Position numbers and translations under genes: made by a program
The notes under the pieces: model-generated
Told to the model about the DNA's origin: nothing
Seen by the model: only the letters and a program-made list of their open reading frames with translations
The model's database searches: none
In this document: positions 30,921 through 40,472 of the stretch, one piece after another
Layout of the letters: each line of letters begins with the position of its first letter
Position numbering within the stretch: the first letter of the stretch is position 1
From: Clostridia bacterium UC5.1-1D2
Lineage (GTDB): Bacteria > Bacillota > Clostridia > Lachnospirales > Lachnospiraceae
Direction of reading: 5' to 3'
Assembly (NCBI GenBank): GCA_001304855.1
Contig: BBZN01000038.1
Span: 1 to 41,838, forward strand
DNA: 41,838 bases

Positions 30921-31951
30921 CTATCTCTGTACACGGCCTGAACCGTCTCCCCCTGCCAGATTGTCCACATCTGCGCGGGTTACAAGGTTAAAGTCTCCGG
31001 GTATGGTATGCTTTAATGCAGAAGCGGCCACTGCAAATTCCAGCGCAGCCTTCATATCCTTACCGTCCGCCAGACCGCAGATCAAGCCTGCCGCGAAGGA
31101 GTCGCCGCCGCCTACACGGTCAACAATGGGGTGATATGATACTTTCTGGAGTGATAGAACTCACGGGTCTTGCCGTCCATGATGCATGCGGACCAGCCGT
31201 TGTCTGATGCGCTGTGGCTCTCGCGGAGGGAGCTGATAATATACTTGAAGCCGAACTTATCAGCCATCTGGTTAAAGATATCCACATATCCCGCCAGTTC
31301 CAGTTCACCGGAGGTAACGTCCGTGTTGCCCGGCTTGAAGCCCAGAACCTTCTCTGCATCTTCCTCATTGCCGATGCATACGTCAACATACTGCATCAGA
31401 TTGGTCATTACCTTCTGAGCCTTCTCGGAGGACCAGAGTTTTTTGCGGAAGTTTAAGTCTACAGATACGGTTACGCCGTGAGCCTTGGCAGCCTTTAAAG
31501 CCGCCTCTGTCAGATCAATGGCAGCGTCGCTGACAGCAGGGGTAATACCTGTAAAGTGGAACCAGTCTGCATCTGCAAAGATCTCGTCAAAGTTGAACTG
31601 ATCAGGCGTTGCCGTGGAGATTGCGCTGTGGGCGCGGTCATAAACAACATTGGAAGCTCTCATGGCGGAGCCTGTCTCCAGGAAATAGATGCCCAGCCTC
31701 TCGCCACTTCTTGCAATATGCTTTGTGCCCACATTATATTTTCTCAGGGCCGCCACTGCGCACTCGCCGATTGGATTAGCCGGTACCGCCGTGATAAACT
31801 CAGCGTCATGTCCGTAATTTGCCAGGGATACGGCCACATTTGCCTCACCGCCGCCGTAATTGATATCAAACTCGTCTGCCTGAATGAATTTCTCATTGTT
31901 AGGGGTAGATAATCTCAACATGATTTCGCCCATGGTAACTACTTTTGCCAT
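30921..31951 (-). CDS. kdgK: 2-keto-3-deoxygluconate kinase (frame broken once)
   Basis: Phosphorylates KDG to KDPG. It starts at ATG 31951 ([20 protein letters not shown]) after AAAGGAG. Substrate motifs are [18 protein letters not shown] and [22 protein letters not shown], the latter typical of KdgK; the PfkB signature is [17 protein letters not shown]. One C is lost near 31129 (YHIT to PIVDRVGGG), so the uncorrected frame stops at 31112. Repair gives 343 aa and a stop at 30921. It lies 74 nt after eda, so the two consecutive lower Entner-Doudoroff enzymes are co-transcribed. Confidence 0.92.
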
Positions 31952-32025
31952 TGTTATTTCTCCTTTATTTTCCTTTAATAATGAACCCTTCTGTTTCGGT
32001 GAGCGCTCTGCCGCCGGAGCAGCGC

Positions 32026-32677
32026 TTATTTCGCTCTTGCCGCTGCAACTGCTGCAACAAATTCCTGCGCCTTGGCTGTGACAGCTGCAAAATCGCCTGT
32101 CTTGGCGCCCTTTGTAAGGCTGGAGCCGGTTCCCACTGCGTAAGCGCCTGCATTGATCCACTTGTCAACATTATCCACGTCTACGCCGCCGGAGGGCATG
32201 AACTCGCCCTGGGGCAAGGGGCCCTTAAAGGAGCTGATGGCTGCCGGTCCCACAATGTTACCCGGGAAAATCTTGATAACGTCGCATCCGGCCTCCAGCG
32301 CTGTGATGGCCTCGGTTGGAGTCATGACCCCCGGAAGCATGGGCACTCTGTAGCGGTTGCAGAGCTTGATGGTCTCCACATTTAAGCCCGGCTTACGATA
32401 TAGTTGGCGCCTGCAAGGATGCACGCTCTTGCTGTCTCAGGATCCAGAACAGTGCCCGCGCCGATTACAATCTTGTCGTTGTTTCTGTACTTGTCGGCCA
32501 TCATCTTGATGAACGCTACAGGATCGCCCTCGTCCATGGTCATAGTCAGCTCGATGAAGTTGATTCCGCCCTGGATAATGGCATCTACTACCTTCTCTCC
32601 CTGCTCATAGTTCTTGGCACGAACAACAGCAACCAGACAATCTTCTTTCATTCTTGCTAAAACCTGTTCTTTTTCAT
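32026..32677 (-). CDS. eda: KDPG/KHG aldolase (frame broken twice)
   Basis: Class I aldolase splitting 2-keto-3-deoxy-6-phosphogluconate into pyruvate and glyceraldehyde-3-phosphate. Motifs: catalytic Glu in FIELTMTMD, GAGTVLDPETA, PGVMTPTEA and the Schiff-base Lys in VIKIFPGNIVGP. It starts at ATG 32677 after AGGAG (MKKEQVLARMKED once one A near 32672 is restored). One C is lost near 32392 (YIVSP to GLNVETIK). Repair gives 217 aa. It is the first gene of the eda-kdgK operon. A perfect 14-bp palindrome lies just upstream in its leader. Confidence 0.95.
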
Positions 32678-32697
32678 TTCTCTTCTCCTTCTTTTAG

Positions 32698-32711
32698 TTC
32701 GCATATGCGAA
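32698..32711. promoter_or_regulatory. Palindromic operator upstream of eda (candidate IclR site)
   Basis: TTCGCATATGCGAA, a perfect 14-bp palindrome in the eda 5' leader, about 30 nt downstream of the -10. A near copy occurs upstream of the iclR gene at 33590-33601 and a variant at 33609-33622. Confidence 0.7.
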
Positions 32712-32741
32712 TCAATTTCATAATTACGATTTCATGATTAA

Positions 32742-32770
32742 ATTTTACATCCTGCCCCCTGGTTTGTCAA
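32742..32770 (-). promoter_or_regulatory. Promoter of the eda-kdgK operon
   Basis: On the complement: TTGACA (32765-32770), a 17-nt spacer and TAAAAT (32742-32747). It lies between eda and the iclR stop. Confidence 0.85.
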
Positions 32771-32797
32771 CAGTAAAAGGAGGAAAATCGCAAGTTT

Positions 32798-33561
32798 TTA
32801 TTCATATTTTCCCAGGTAACCCAAAAGCCTTGAAAGCTCCTTTCCTTTTTCATGGACCAGGCGGCCCAGGGCGTCATAATCCTCCGTGGGTTTGTAAAGG
32901 CTGGACACGCTGATGGCTCCCATCACATTACCATCCTGCCCAAATACAGGCGCTCCTACACATTCCATATGTTCTTCCAGCTCTCTGGCGTCAAGAGCAT
33001 AGCCCTTTTCCCTCACCTGCTCAAGCTCTTTCAGAAACGCCTCCTGGTTCAGAATGGTGCGCTCCGTATGCTTTTTAAAGTTCATGCGCTTCAGCGCCTC
33101 GCCCACCTCCTCCTCCTCTGTAAAAGCCATAATCGCCTTTCCCAGGGATGTGCAGTGGATCGGATTCTTGGTCCCCACGGTAGCGGTTGTGATAATCGGA
33201 TTCTCAGGTTCAAATTTACAGATGTATACAACTGCATCGTCGGAACGGATTCCAAAAAATACTGTCTTGCCAACTTCCCTTGAAAATGCCTTCAGCACAG
33301 GGTCAATGGCGCTGATAAAATCCAGGTTGTTGGTATAATTGATGCCGATGCGGTAAGCAGTAAGACCGATGGTGTAGCGCTGCTTCTGTTCCCTGGCAAC
33401 ATGAATCATTCCTGTGTGTACCAGGGTTGTGACGATATCATACCCGCTTGTCTTGGGAAGGTCCAGCTTTTCGCAAATCTCATCCAATGTTATGCCGTCC
33501 GGTTTTCTGGAAACCAGTTTTAATATCTCTATGGTCGCAGTGTGGTCCTGTTCAGTTTCAT
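32798..33561 (-). CDS. IclR family regulator, KdgR-like (frame broken at start)
   Basis: A DNA-binding regulator with an N-terminal winged helix (about 1-70, ITLDEICEKLDLPKTSGYDI) and a C-terminal effector domain (about 75-254; TVFFGIRSDDAVVYICKFE, HCTSLGKAIMAF, MECVGAPVFGQDGNVMGAIS). The start is ATG 33561 after GGGAGG. One A is missing at 33556-33558, which separates MKTEQDHTATIEILKLVSRK from the rest; repair gives 254 aa. It lies upstream of the eda-kdgK operon. In this family KdgR-type members respond to KDG. The shared palindromes at its own promoter and at eda suggest it controls both. Confidence 0.88.
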
Positions 33562-33589
33562 GTGTGCCTCCCTCTTATACGCTCAACTA

Positions 33590-33622
33590 TTCGCATATGC
33601 ATTTATTATACGTATATACGAA
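33590..33622. promoter_or_regulatory. Two palindromic operator copies at the iclR promoter
   Basis: TTCGCATATGCA at 33590-33601 matches 12 of 14 positions of the eda operator. tacgtatatacgaa at 33609-33622 holds the perfect 10-bp palindrome cgtatatacg and fits TTCG(C/T)ATAT(G/A)CGAA. A -10 (TATAAT on the complement, 33605-33610) lies between them, so binding would block transcription of iclR. Confidence 0.6.
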
Positions 33623-33745
33623 AATACTTTTCTTTAGTATACACCATCCGATTTTATTATGCAAGAAAAAAACACGTGGAACAGGACGCGCATCCTGAAT
33701 TTGAACTGGCATTTCCGCCATGCCGGGCCGCACTGCAGCGGGAAA

Positions 33746-33769
33746 GCCTTTCTGCATATGCAGAAAGGC
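33746..33769. other. 24-bp perfect palindrome downstream of uxaA
   Basis: Self-complementary over 24 bp with arms gcctttctgcat / atgcagaaaggc. It is followed on the plus side by a second, imperfect hairpin (cccggacgcc ... ggtccggg, to about 33791). It lies 85 nt after the uxaA stop and 185 nt upstream of the iclR start. It could be the uxaA terminator, though it has only TTT after it, or a regulator site. Confidence 0.5.
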
Positions 33770-33854
33770 CCGGACGCCTGGACGGTCCGGGTTCCTTTCA
33801 GAATTCAGATGCGATTTCCGGAACATCTTTGAAAATCCCATGTGTCCGGCTTCT

Positions 33855-35335
33855 TTACAGAGTGACGCCCTGCTTGAAAATTGCCATATCGTGGAAACCT
33901 GCCTCCTCGGATTTCACCTTTTTGCCGGATGCCACTGCCAGGACATAGTCCAGAAGCTCCTGTGCCAGTTCCTCCCGGCTCATGTCCTCAACCATGCGGC
34001 CTGCGTTAAAATCAATCCAGTTGTTCTTATGGCCGGACAACCTGGTGTTGCTGGATATCTTTACGGTGGGAACCGGAGAGGCGAAGGGCGTGCCCCTTCC
34101 GGTTGTAAAGAGGACCATATGCGCGCCGGATACCGCCAGGGCTGTGGACGCCACCAGGTCGTTGCCCGGCGCGCTGAGGAGATTCAGCCCCTTCACCTTT
34201 ACAGGCTCTCCATAGGCCAGAACCCCTCTTACAAGAGCGCTTCCTGACTTCTGCGTACAACCCAGAGACTTGTCCTCCAAGGTGGAAATGCCGCCTTTCT
34301 TATTGCCGGGAGAAGGATTTTCATAGATCGTCTGGTTGTGGCTGGTAAAATAATGTTTAAAATCATTGATAAGGCTCACCGTCTGTTCAAAAAGCTGGGG
34401 GGTGGCGCAGCGGTTCATAAGGAGGGTTTCCGCCCCGAACATCTCAGGTACTTCCGTCAGAATCGTGGTTCCCCCCTTGCTCACAAGCAGGTCGGAGAAT
34501 GCTCCCACCACCGGATTGGCGGTTATGCCGGACAGGCCGTCCGAGCCTCCGCATTTCATGCCGATAACCAGTTCCCCGGCGTCGATCTTCTCCCTGGAAA
34601 AGCTGCCTGCATAGACAGCCAGTTCCTTCAGAAGCTCCATGGCCGTCTCCATCTCATCCTCCACATCCTGGCACTGCAGGAACTTGACCCTGTCCTCGTC
34701 ATAGCTGCCGATATAATCCATAAGCACAGGAATATTGCTGTTCTCGCATCCCAGTCCCAGCACCAGCACACCGCCTGCGTTGGGATGGTGAATCATGTCC
34801 GCCAGCACCTTTCTGGTGTTCTCCTGATCATCCCCCATCTGGGAACATCCGTAAGGGTGGGGAAATGCAATCACATCCTCAACATTCCCTGCTGCCAGGG
34901 ATTTTGCCTCCGCCTCCAGGGCCTTTGCAATAGAGTTGACGCAGCCTACTGTGGGGATAATCCAAATTTCATTGCGGATACCCACCTTGCCGTCGGCTCT
35001 GCGGTAACCTTCAAAAATGCGTGCTCCGTGGGTTCCACATCCTTACCTGACGGCATATAATCATAGGAAACAACATCCCCCAGGGCGGTCTTTACATTGT
35101 GCACGTGAACCCAGGCTCCGGCGCCGATATCCTCCCTGGCATATCCGATACGGAAACCGTACTTGATTATCTCCTCACCGCTCCTTATGGCTTTTAAGGC
35201 AAACTTGTGGCCCTGGGGAATCTCCTCCGCCATGGTCCACCGCCGCGCCCGCCACAGACAAGTCTCTCCTTTTTCCAGAGGCCTGAGGGCAACTGCAACA
35301 TTATCGTTCCTGTTAATCTTAACAATATCCTGCAT
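33855..35335 (-). CDS. uxaA: Altronate dehydratase (UxaA family) (frame broken once)
   Basis: Iron-dependent dehydratase converting D-altronate to KDG. An N-terminal SAF domain (about 1-90, KINRNDNVAVALRPLEKGE) is followed by the large UxaA domain: FPHPYGCSQMGDD, LGLGCENSNI, GMKCGGSDGLSGITANP and KVKGLNLLSAPGND. The start is ATG 35335; an in-frame GTG at 35344 is also possible, with AGGAG at 35347-35351. One T is lost in the run near 35015 (TEHAFFEGYRRADGKVG after repair). Repair gives 493 aa. GarD-type galactarate dehydratases share the fold, but adjacency to uxaC favours altronate. It is divergent from lacI-uxaC and shares paired operators with it. Confidence 0.9.
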
Positions 35336-35468
35336 GGTTCTCACATTCTCCTATCATGATTTTTCTGCGCTCCTGTACGCTCCACAATACCGGAAGGGAA
35401 GCCTGAATTGCGCAGCAGTCACCATGGCGCTTTCCCGGCGCTCAGCTGCTTTATCTCCGTCCCCTTAT

Positions 35469-35482
35469 TGTAAGTGCTTACA
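35469..35482. promoter_or_regulatory. LacI-type operator at the uxaA promoter
   Basis: TGTAAGTGCTTACA, a near-perfect palindrome at about +4 to +17 of the uxaA transcript, so repression by blocking is expected. It matches the second site at 35571-35584 in all but one base. Confidence 0.85.
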
Positions 35483-35485
35483 ATT

Positions 35486-35514
35486 AATATACTCATTTTC
35501 AAGAAATAAGTCAA
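35486..35514 (-). promoter_or_regulatory. uxaA promoter
   Basis: On the complement: TTGACT (35509-35514), a 17-nt spacer and TATATT (35486-35491), with the operator directly downstream. Confidence 0.82.
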
Positions 35515-35532
35515 TAAAAAAAGTAAAAACTA

Positions 35533-35561
35533 TTGCATTATTTGCTGGTAATATGTATAAT
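35533..35561 (+). promoter_or_regulatory. Promoter of the lacI-uxaC operon
   Basis: TTGCAT (35533-35538), a 17-nt spacer and a consensus TATAAT (35556-35561), 40 nt upstream of the lacI start. Confidence 0.85.
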
Positions 35562-35570
35562 GGCTTTAGT

Positions 35571-35584
35571 TGTAAGCGCTTACA
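35571..35584. promoter_or_regulatory. LacI-type operator at the lacI-uxaC promoter
   Basis: TGTAAGCGCTTACA, a perfect 14-bp palindrome with the central CG typical of LacI/GalR sites, just after the -10 box. Autorepression is expected. Confidence 0.88.
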
Positions 35585-35601
35585 GAATGCGAGGTTATTT
35601 T

Positions 35602-36602
35602 ATGAATATATACGATGTTTCCGAACATGCCGGAGTGTCTATCGCCACTGTTTCCAGGGTTTTAAACGGGAATCCCAACGTGAGTGAGAGGACCCGTGAA
35701 AAAGTTTTGAAAGTGATGGACGATTTGGGGTATACTCCTAATGTATTTGCAAGAGGGCTTGGCTTAAATACAATGCAGACTATCGGAATCATGTGTTCCG
35801 ACTCCTCCGACCCTTATCTGGCAAACGCTATCTACTATCTGGAACGCGGGCTCCGCTCCCACAGTTACGACGCCATCCTGTGCTGTACCGGATATGATCT
35901 GGATGCAAAGCAAAAATATTTTGATTTGCTCCGCTCCAAACGGGTGGACGCAATTATCCTGGCCGGTTCCAAGTTTGTGGAGATGCGGGCCAAGGACAAC
36001 GCCTATATAATAGAAGCTGCGGCCGATCTGCCCGTTATGCTGGTGAACGGTTATCTGGAAGGGGATAATATATACAGTACTGTCTGTGACGACCACGCTG
36101 CCGTCTACGGCGCCGCCCGGCAGCTGTTGTCGGCAGGCCGCAGGCGTATCCTGTATCTGTACACCAGCTATTCCTACAGCGGCGTCAACAAGATGGAGGG
36201 ATACAAGGATGCGCTGAAGGCCCAGGGCATAGAGCCGGTTCAGGAGCTGATTCAGCAGTGCCCCAAGGATATGGAGGCTGCCAGGGATCTTCTTTTGTCC
36301 CTGAGGGATCAGGGGCTTGTCTTTGACGCGGTGATGACCTCCGACGATTCCCTGGCAGTGGGCGCAGTAAAGTATGCCCACGTATCGGGAATTTCCATAC
36401 CGGATGAACTGAATATTATAGGATACAACAACTCTCTCCTGGCCAGGTGCACAGACCCGGAGATCACATCCATCGACAGCAAGGTGGAAGCCTGTGCACT
36501 ACAACCATCAACACCTTAATGGGGGTTTTCAGCGGCGTAAATGTTCCCAGCCGAACAACCATCGCCTCTGACTTAATAAAAAGGAAAACCACAAATTTTT
36601 AA
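35602..36602 (+). CDS. LacI family regulator of hexuronate genes (frame broken near 3' end)
   Basis: A repressor of LacI/GalR type: N-terminal helix-turn-helix IYDVSEHAGVSIATVSRVLN (residues 3-22) with hinge NVFARGLGLNTMQTIGIM, then a periplasmic-binding-like effector domain (about 60-333). It starts at ATG 35602, shortly after the operator. One C is lost near 36492 (KVEA to LCTTTINTLMG); repair adds the tail ending ASDLIKRKTTNF and gives 333 aa with the stop at 36600-36602. It is 21 nt before uxaC. The effector is probably a hexuronate or pathway intermediate, inferred from neighbours. Confidence 0.93.
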
Positions 36603-36623
36603 TTCTAAAGGAGGATTACCAAC

Positions 36624-38038
36624 ATGAAAGCATTTATGGACAAGGAGTTCCTATTATCCACCGACACAGCCAAGACCCTGTATCACAATTTTGCAGAAAA
36701 TATGCCCATACTCGACTATCACTGCCACATCAATCCCCAGGAGATCTATGAGGACCGCAAATTTGACAATATTACCCAGGTATGGCTGGGCGGCGATCAC
36801 TACAAATGGCGTCAGATGCGCTCCAACGGAGTGGACGAGAAATACGTAACCGGCGACAGCTCCGACCGCGAGAAATTCCAGGCCTGGGCCGAAACCATGC
36901 CTAAGTTAATCGGTAATCCTCTCTATCACTGGAGCCATCTGGAGTTGAGAAAATACTTTGGCTTCCAGGGCTACTTAAACGGAGACAACGCAGAAGAAGT
37001 CTGGAACCTTTGCAACGCTAAGCTGCAGGAAGATTCCATGACCGTCCGCAACCTTATTAAACAGTCCAACGTAACCTTAATCTGCACCACCGATGATCCG
37101 GTAGATAGCCTGGAATGGCACAAAAAGATTGCCGGGGACGAGACGTTTGACGTGCAGGTTCTGCCTGCATGGAGGCCTGACAAGGCCATGAACGTGGAAA
37201 AACCAACCTTTGCCGCTTACATGGACACGCTTTCCCAGGTAAGCAATGTGAAGATTACCAGCTTTGCATCATTGAAGGAAGCCCTCAAAAACCGTATGGA
37301 GTTCTTCGCTTCCATGGGCTGCTGCGTATCCGACCACGCCCTGGAATATGTAATGTATGTTCCTGCCGGTGAAGATGAGCTGGACGCCATCCTTGCAAAG
37401 GGATTAAAGGGCCAGGCTGTATCCAAGGAGGAGGAGCTGAAATTCAAGACTGCATTCATGCTTTTTGTGGCAGGAGAATACAACCGCATGGACTGGATTA
37501 TGCAGATTCACTATGGCTGCAAGCGTGACAACAACGCTTATATGTTTGAGAAGCTGGGAGCCGATACAGGTTTTGACTGTATCAATAATTATGCCCCAAG
37601 CGCGCAGATGGCTGATTTCTTAAACGCATTAAGCGCCACCAACCAGATCCCCAAGACCGTTCTGTACTCCCTGAACCCCAATGACAACGCCTCCATCGGC
37701 ACCATCATCGGCTGCTTCCAGGATAAATTCCCGGGCAAAATCCAGCAGGCTCCGCCTGGTGGTTCAACGATCACAAAGTAGGCATGACCGAACAGATGGT
37801 TTCCCTGGCTAACCTGGGATGCTTCGGCAACTTTATCGGCATGCTGACCGATTCCAGAAGCTTCCTGTCCTACACCAGACATGAATATTTCCGCAGAATT
37901 CTCTGCGATATCTTCGGAAACTGGGTGGAGAACGGTGAGTATCCCGCAGATATGAAGGCGCTGGAGTCCATGGTTAAGGATATCTGCTATAACAATTCTG
38001 TGAGATATTTTGGATTTAAGCTGGATGAAGTAAAGTAA
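36624..38038 (+). CDS. uxaC: Glucuronate/galacturonate isomerase (frame broken once)
   Basis: First intracellular step of hexuronate use: D-glucuronate to fructuronate or D-galacturonate to tagaturonate. It starts at ATG 36624 with AAAGGAGG ([20 protein letters not shown]). Amidohydrolase-type motifs are [24 protein letters not shown] and HYGCKRDNN, with [14 protein letters not shown] later. One G is lost near 37750 (KIQQ to [17 protein letters not shown]). Repair gives 471 aa, the family norm. The next enzymes UxaB/UxuB and UxuA are not in the window. Confidence 0.96.
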
Positions 38039-38079
38039 AAAGGAGAGCACAATACCGCTCTGAGCCGGAGCAGCCAAAC

Positions 38080-38121
38080 AGAGCCTTAAACCTGCATTTA
38101 TCGCAGCTTTGAGGCTCTTTT
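38080..38121 (+). terminator. uxaC terminator
   Basis: An 11-bp stem with one G-U pair (agagccttaaa / tttgaggctct, 38080-38090 and 38108-38118) followed by tttt. Confidence 0.75.
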
Positions 38122-38255
38122 CCCATTGTAATCTGCATGGCTGTTCAGCCTGTTTTTAAACCTTTCGTCTCCAGCGCGGGCTATGTAAACAGAATTCAAA
38201 TCAAATTTGCCGGGAAGAGGGAGAACTGCGGCGGGAATGAATTTTCAAACACGCT

Positions 38256-38947
38256 CTAATCCTCCATGGAATACATGGCAGCCCTCATCCCGTGAATCCG
38301 GGCGGTGTCGAACACCGGGATATCCGTATCCCTCTGCTGTATCAGAAGGCCGATCTCCGTACAGCCCAGTATCACTCCCTGGGCCCCCTTTGCGGCAAGG
38401 GAGTCTATAACAGTAAGATACACTTTCTTTGAAGCTTCGGAAACCACTCCCAGGCACAGCTCCTCATAAATAATGCGGTTTACGGCTTCAATCTCATCCT
38501 TTCCGGGAATCAGAACCTGGATATTGTTCTCTGTCAGTTTATCTTTATAAAAGGCCTGGGTCATGGTATATTTTGTGCCCAGCAACGCTACCCTCTCTAT
38601 ATGGTCGGCTTTCAGCTTTGCCGCTGTGGCCTCGGCAATATGGAGAATTGGAATACGGACGGCAGCCTGTATCTGTGGGACAACCTTGTGCATGGTGTTG
38701 GTACAGATTATAATAAAATCAGCTCCCGCCTTCTCAAGATTTGCCGCCGCCTCTGCCAGAATCTCCCCGCTCCTCTCCCAGTTGCCCTCAGCCTGGCATT
38801 TTTCAATCTCTGCAAAATCCACACTGTACAAAAGTATCTTCGCCGAATGGAATCCCCCAGCTTTTCCTTCACCGTCTCATTCATAATCTGATAATAAGTA
38901 ACCGTACTTTCCCAGCTCATCCCGCCAATCATTCCTATGGTTTTCAA
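38256..38947 (-). CDS. Aspartate/glutamate racemase (frame broken once)
   Basis: A PLP-independent amino-acid racemase of the Asp/Glu/hydantoin superfamily. The start is TTG 38947 with AGGAGG 8 nt upstream; the N-terminus is MKTIGMIGGMSWESTVTYYQ. The two catalytic cysteines are in IICTNTMHK and ILGCTEIGLL. One G is lost in the run at 38854-38858 (EKLGG to FHSAKILLYSVDF after repair), giving 230 aa. D-aspartate for the cell wall or D-amino acid metabolism is the usual role of such clostridial enzymes. It is apparently monocistronic with its own promoter. Confidence 0.9.
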
Positions 38948-39047
38948 TTTCCCAGCCTCCTTTTTCCTTTGCCCCGCCTCTTATACCCGAAAACGGCAGT
39001 AAGACGTTCTGCAAAACATTCCGGTGTTCTGTGAACCCCGTTTTTAT

Positions 39048-39076
39048 ATTGTACCATCTGTGTCCACTTCCTTCAA
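39048..39076 (-). promoter_or_regulatory. Promoter of the racemase gene
   Basis: On the complement: TTGAAG (39071-39076), a 17-nt spacer and TACAAT (39048-39053). Confidence 0.78.
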
Positions 39077-39313
39077 TACACCTGCGAGCCCAGTTCTCCT
39101 CTTTCCTGAAATCACCTGGCTATCCACCCCACCCCCGGTGACGCAGGAAAATCCATGAGGTAAGCCGCAGCAATTTTACCCACAAAACCATACTGGTTTT
39201 TCTGCAAATGCGGGCGTTCATAAGAACAAATGGGCCGTTTATCAGAATAGGATCCTTTTCTTGATTTACATGATAAACTCTTTGTAGAAAGGTAAATCCA
39301 AGGAGGTATCGCT
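39077..39313. other. Intergenic region before the unknown helical protein
   Basis: About 240 nt. No RNA gene was found. A weak promoter may occur near 39263 (TTGATT with a poor -10). An AGGAGG site lies at 39301-39306 for the next gene. Confidence 0.4.
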
Positions 39314-40276
39314 ATGAAAAGCTTTCATGTGAATTGTGAAAAGATGAACCTACAGTCTGATCTCATTGCCGGCTGCAGCCATCAAATTGATGAAATGATT
39401 AATGAGGTTCATTCCATCCGATCCGATCTGCGAACTAAAATAATTATTAAATCTAATATTGGAAACAAACTTAAAAGCTGTGGAAACGAAGCTTTCTCTT
39501 GAAAAAAATGCGGCATCAACATTGGGGAAAAACTTGCATGACATAGCCTGCGCATATAAGCAGACAGAGCAAAGCCTCCTGCTGCCGTATCGTTCCCTGA
39601 ACGAAGGCGGTACAGTTACTGCAGCCATATCGGAACATAAGGTCCCCTTAAGCAAAAGCCCTTATTTGCAGCCTGAAGTTAAATACGCCGGCAGCGCTGA
39701 CAACGGCTTTCATAACAGCCTTTCCACAGAAACTTTTATTAATAAATATTTAAAAAGCACCGGAACAAACGGCGCTTCCCAAAAAACATATAAGGATAAA
39801 TTGGGAAATGAATATGCCCTGGATGAGAACGGCACTTTGTATGAAATGAAATCAGGATTTATCGGAGGCGAAGCTGACATTGATAAGGCAATAAGAATCC
39901 TTGAGGCAAAGGCAGTCTGTCCCGATACCTCCAAAGACAAAGGGTCCTTTTGGGACCAGGCTGTAGACTATGCCGCCGGTATAATTGATGATATTATAAA
40001 TGATTCATTGGAGCAGGTTAAAATACCTGAGTTGCGCAGAGCACTAAAACTATGGGTGGATACCAACAACATAACAGGATTAATCCACTCTGCAAATGAC
40101 GCTATATACACGGAGACAGCAACGCCAAAAGGAAATTCTGGATAGACGGTATCTGCACCAATCTTCCTGATTACTACAATTATGCCTATACGGCTATTAC
40201 GGAATTGGCCGACAGTCTGGTTGCTAATATGGATAAGCGCAAAGAGGAATTGGCGGATTTTTTAACGGTATTTTAG
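39314..40276 (+). CDS. Unknown protein with WXG100/LXG-like helical N-terminus (frame broken twice)
   Basis: It starts at ATG 39314 with AGGAGG 7 nt upstream. Residues 1-90 are two long amphipathic helices (KMNLQSDLIAGCSHQIDEMI; KLKAVETKLSLEKNAASTLG) without a signal peptide, like the N-terminal hairpin of type VII secretion substrates. The middle is Ser/Thr/Gly/Asn-rich (GTNGASQKTYKDKLGNEYAL). The C-terminal half is helical and acidic (GSFWDQAVDYAAGIIDDIIN). One A is inserted near 39474 and one base lost near 40110. Repair gives 320 aa ending ELADFLTVF. It is distinctly A+T-rich compared with neighbours. No immunity or secretion gene is adjacent. Function unknown. Confidence 0.6.
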
Positions 40277-40390
40277 AAAAATAGCGCACAAGCGCAGATA
40301 AACATATACCATCCCCTTCCGTCTGCTAAAGGATGCTCATCACGATAGATCGAATAACGCTTGTTATAAAACATCCTCTAAAGACAGAGG

Positions 40391-40415
40391 AGCAGGGTTT
40401 CCCGGAAACCCTGCT
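40391..40415. terminator. Hairpin between the unknown protein and CobW genes
   Basis: A perfect 10-bp stem (agcagggttt / aaaccctgct, 40391-40400 and 40406-40415) with loop cccgg, preceded by a small stem cctct...agagg (40376-40391). It lies between convergent genes. The T tract is weak in both directions. Confidence 0.55.
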
Positions 40416-40472
40416 TCTGCTGATCGTTTATTCTGGAAAAAGCCTTTCACCTCCCGGCCCGGACTTCCCCGT

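Noticed and set aside
34338..35060. Plus-strand open frame of 240 codons
   Set aside because: Antisense to uxaA, with no start signal or recognisable motif.
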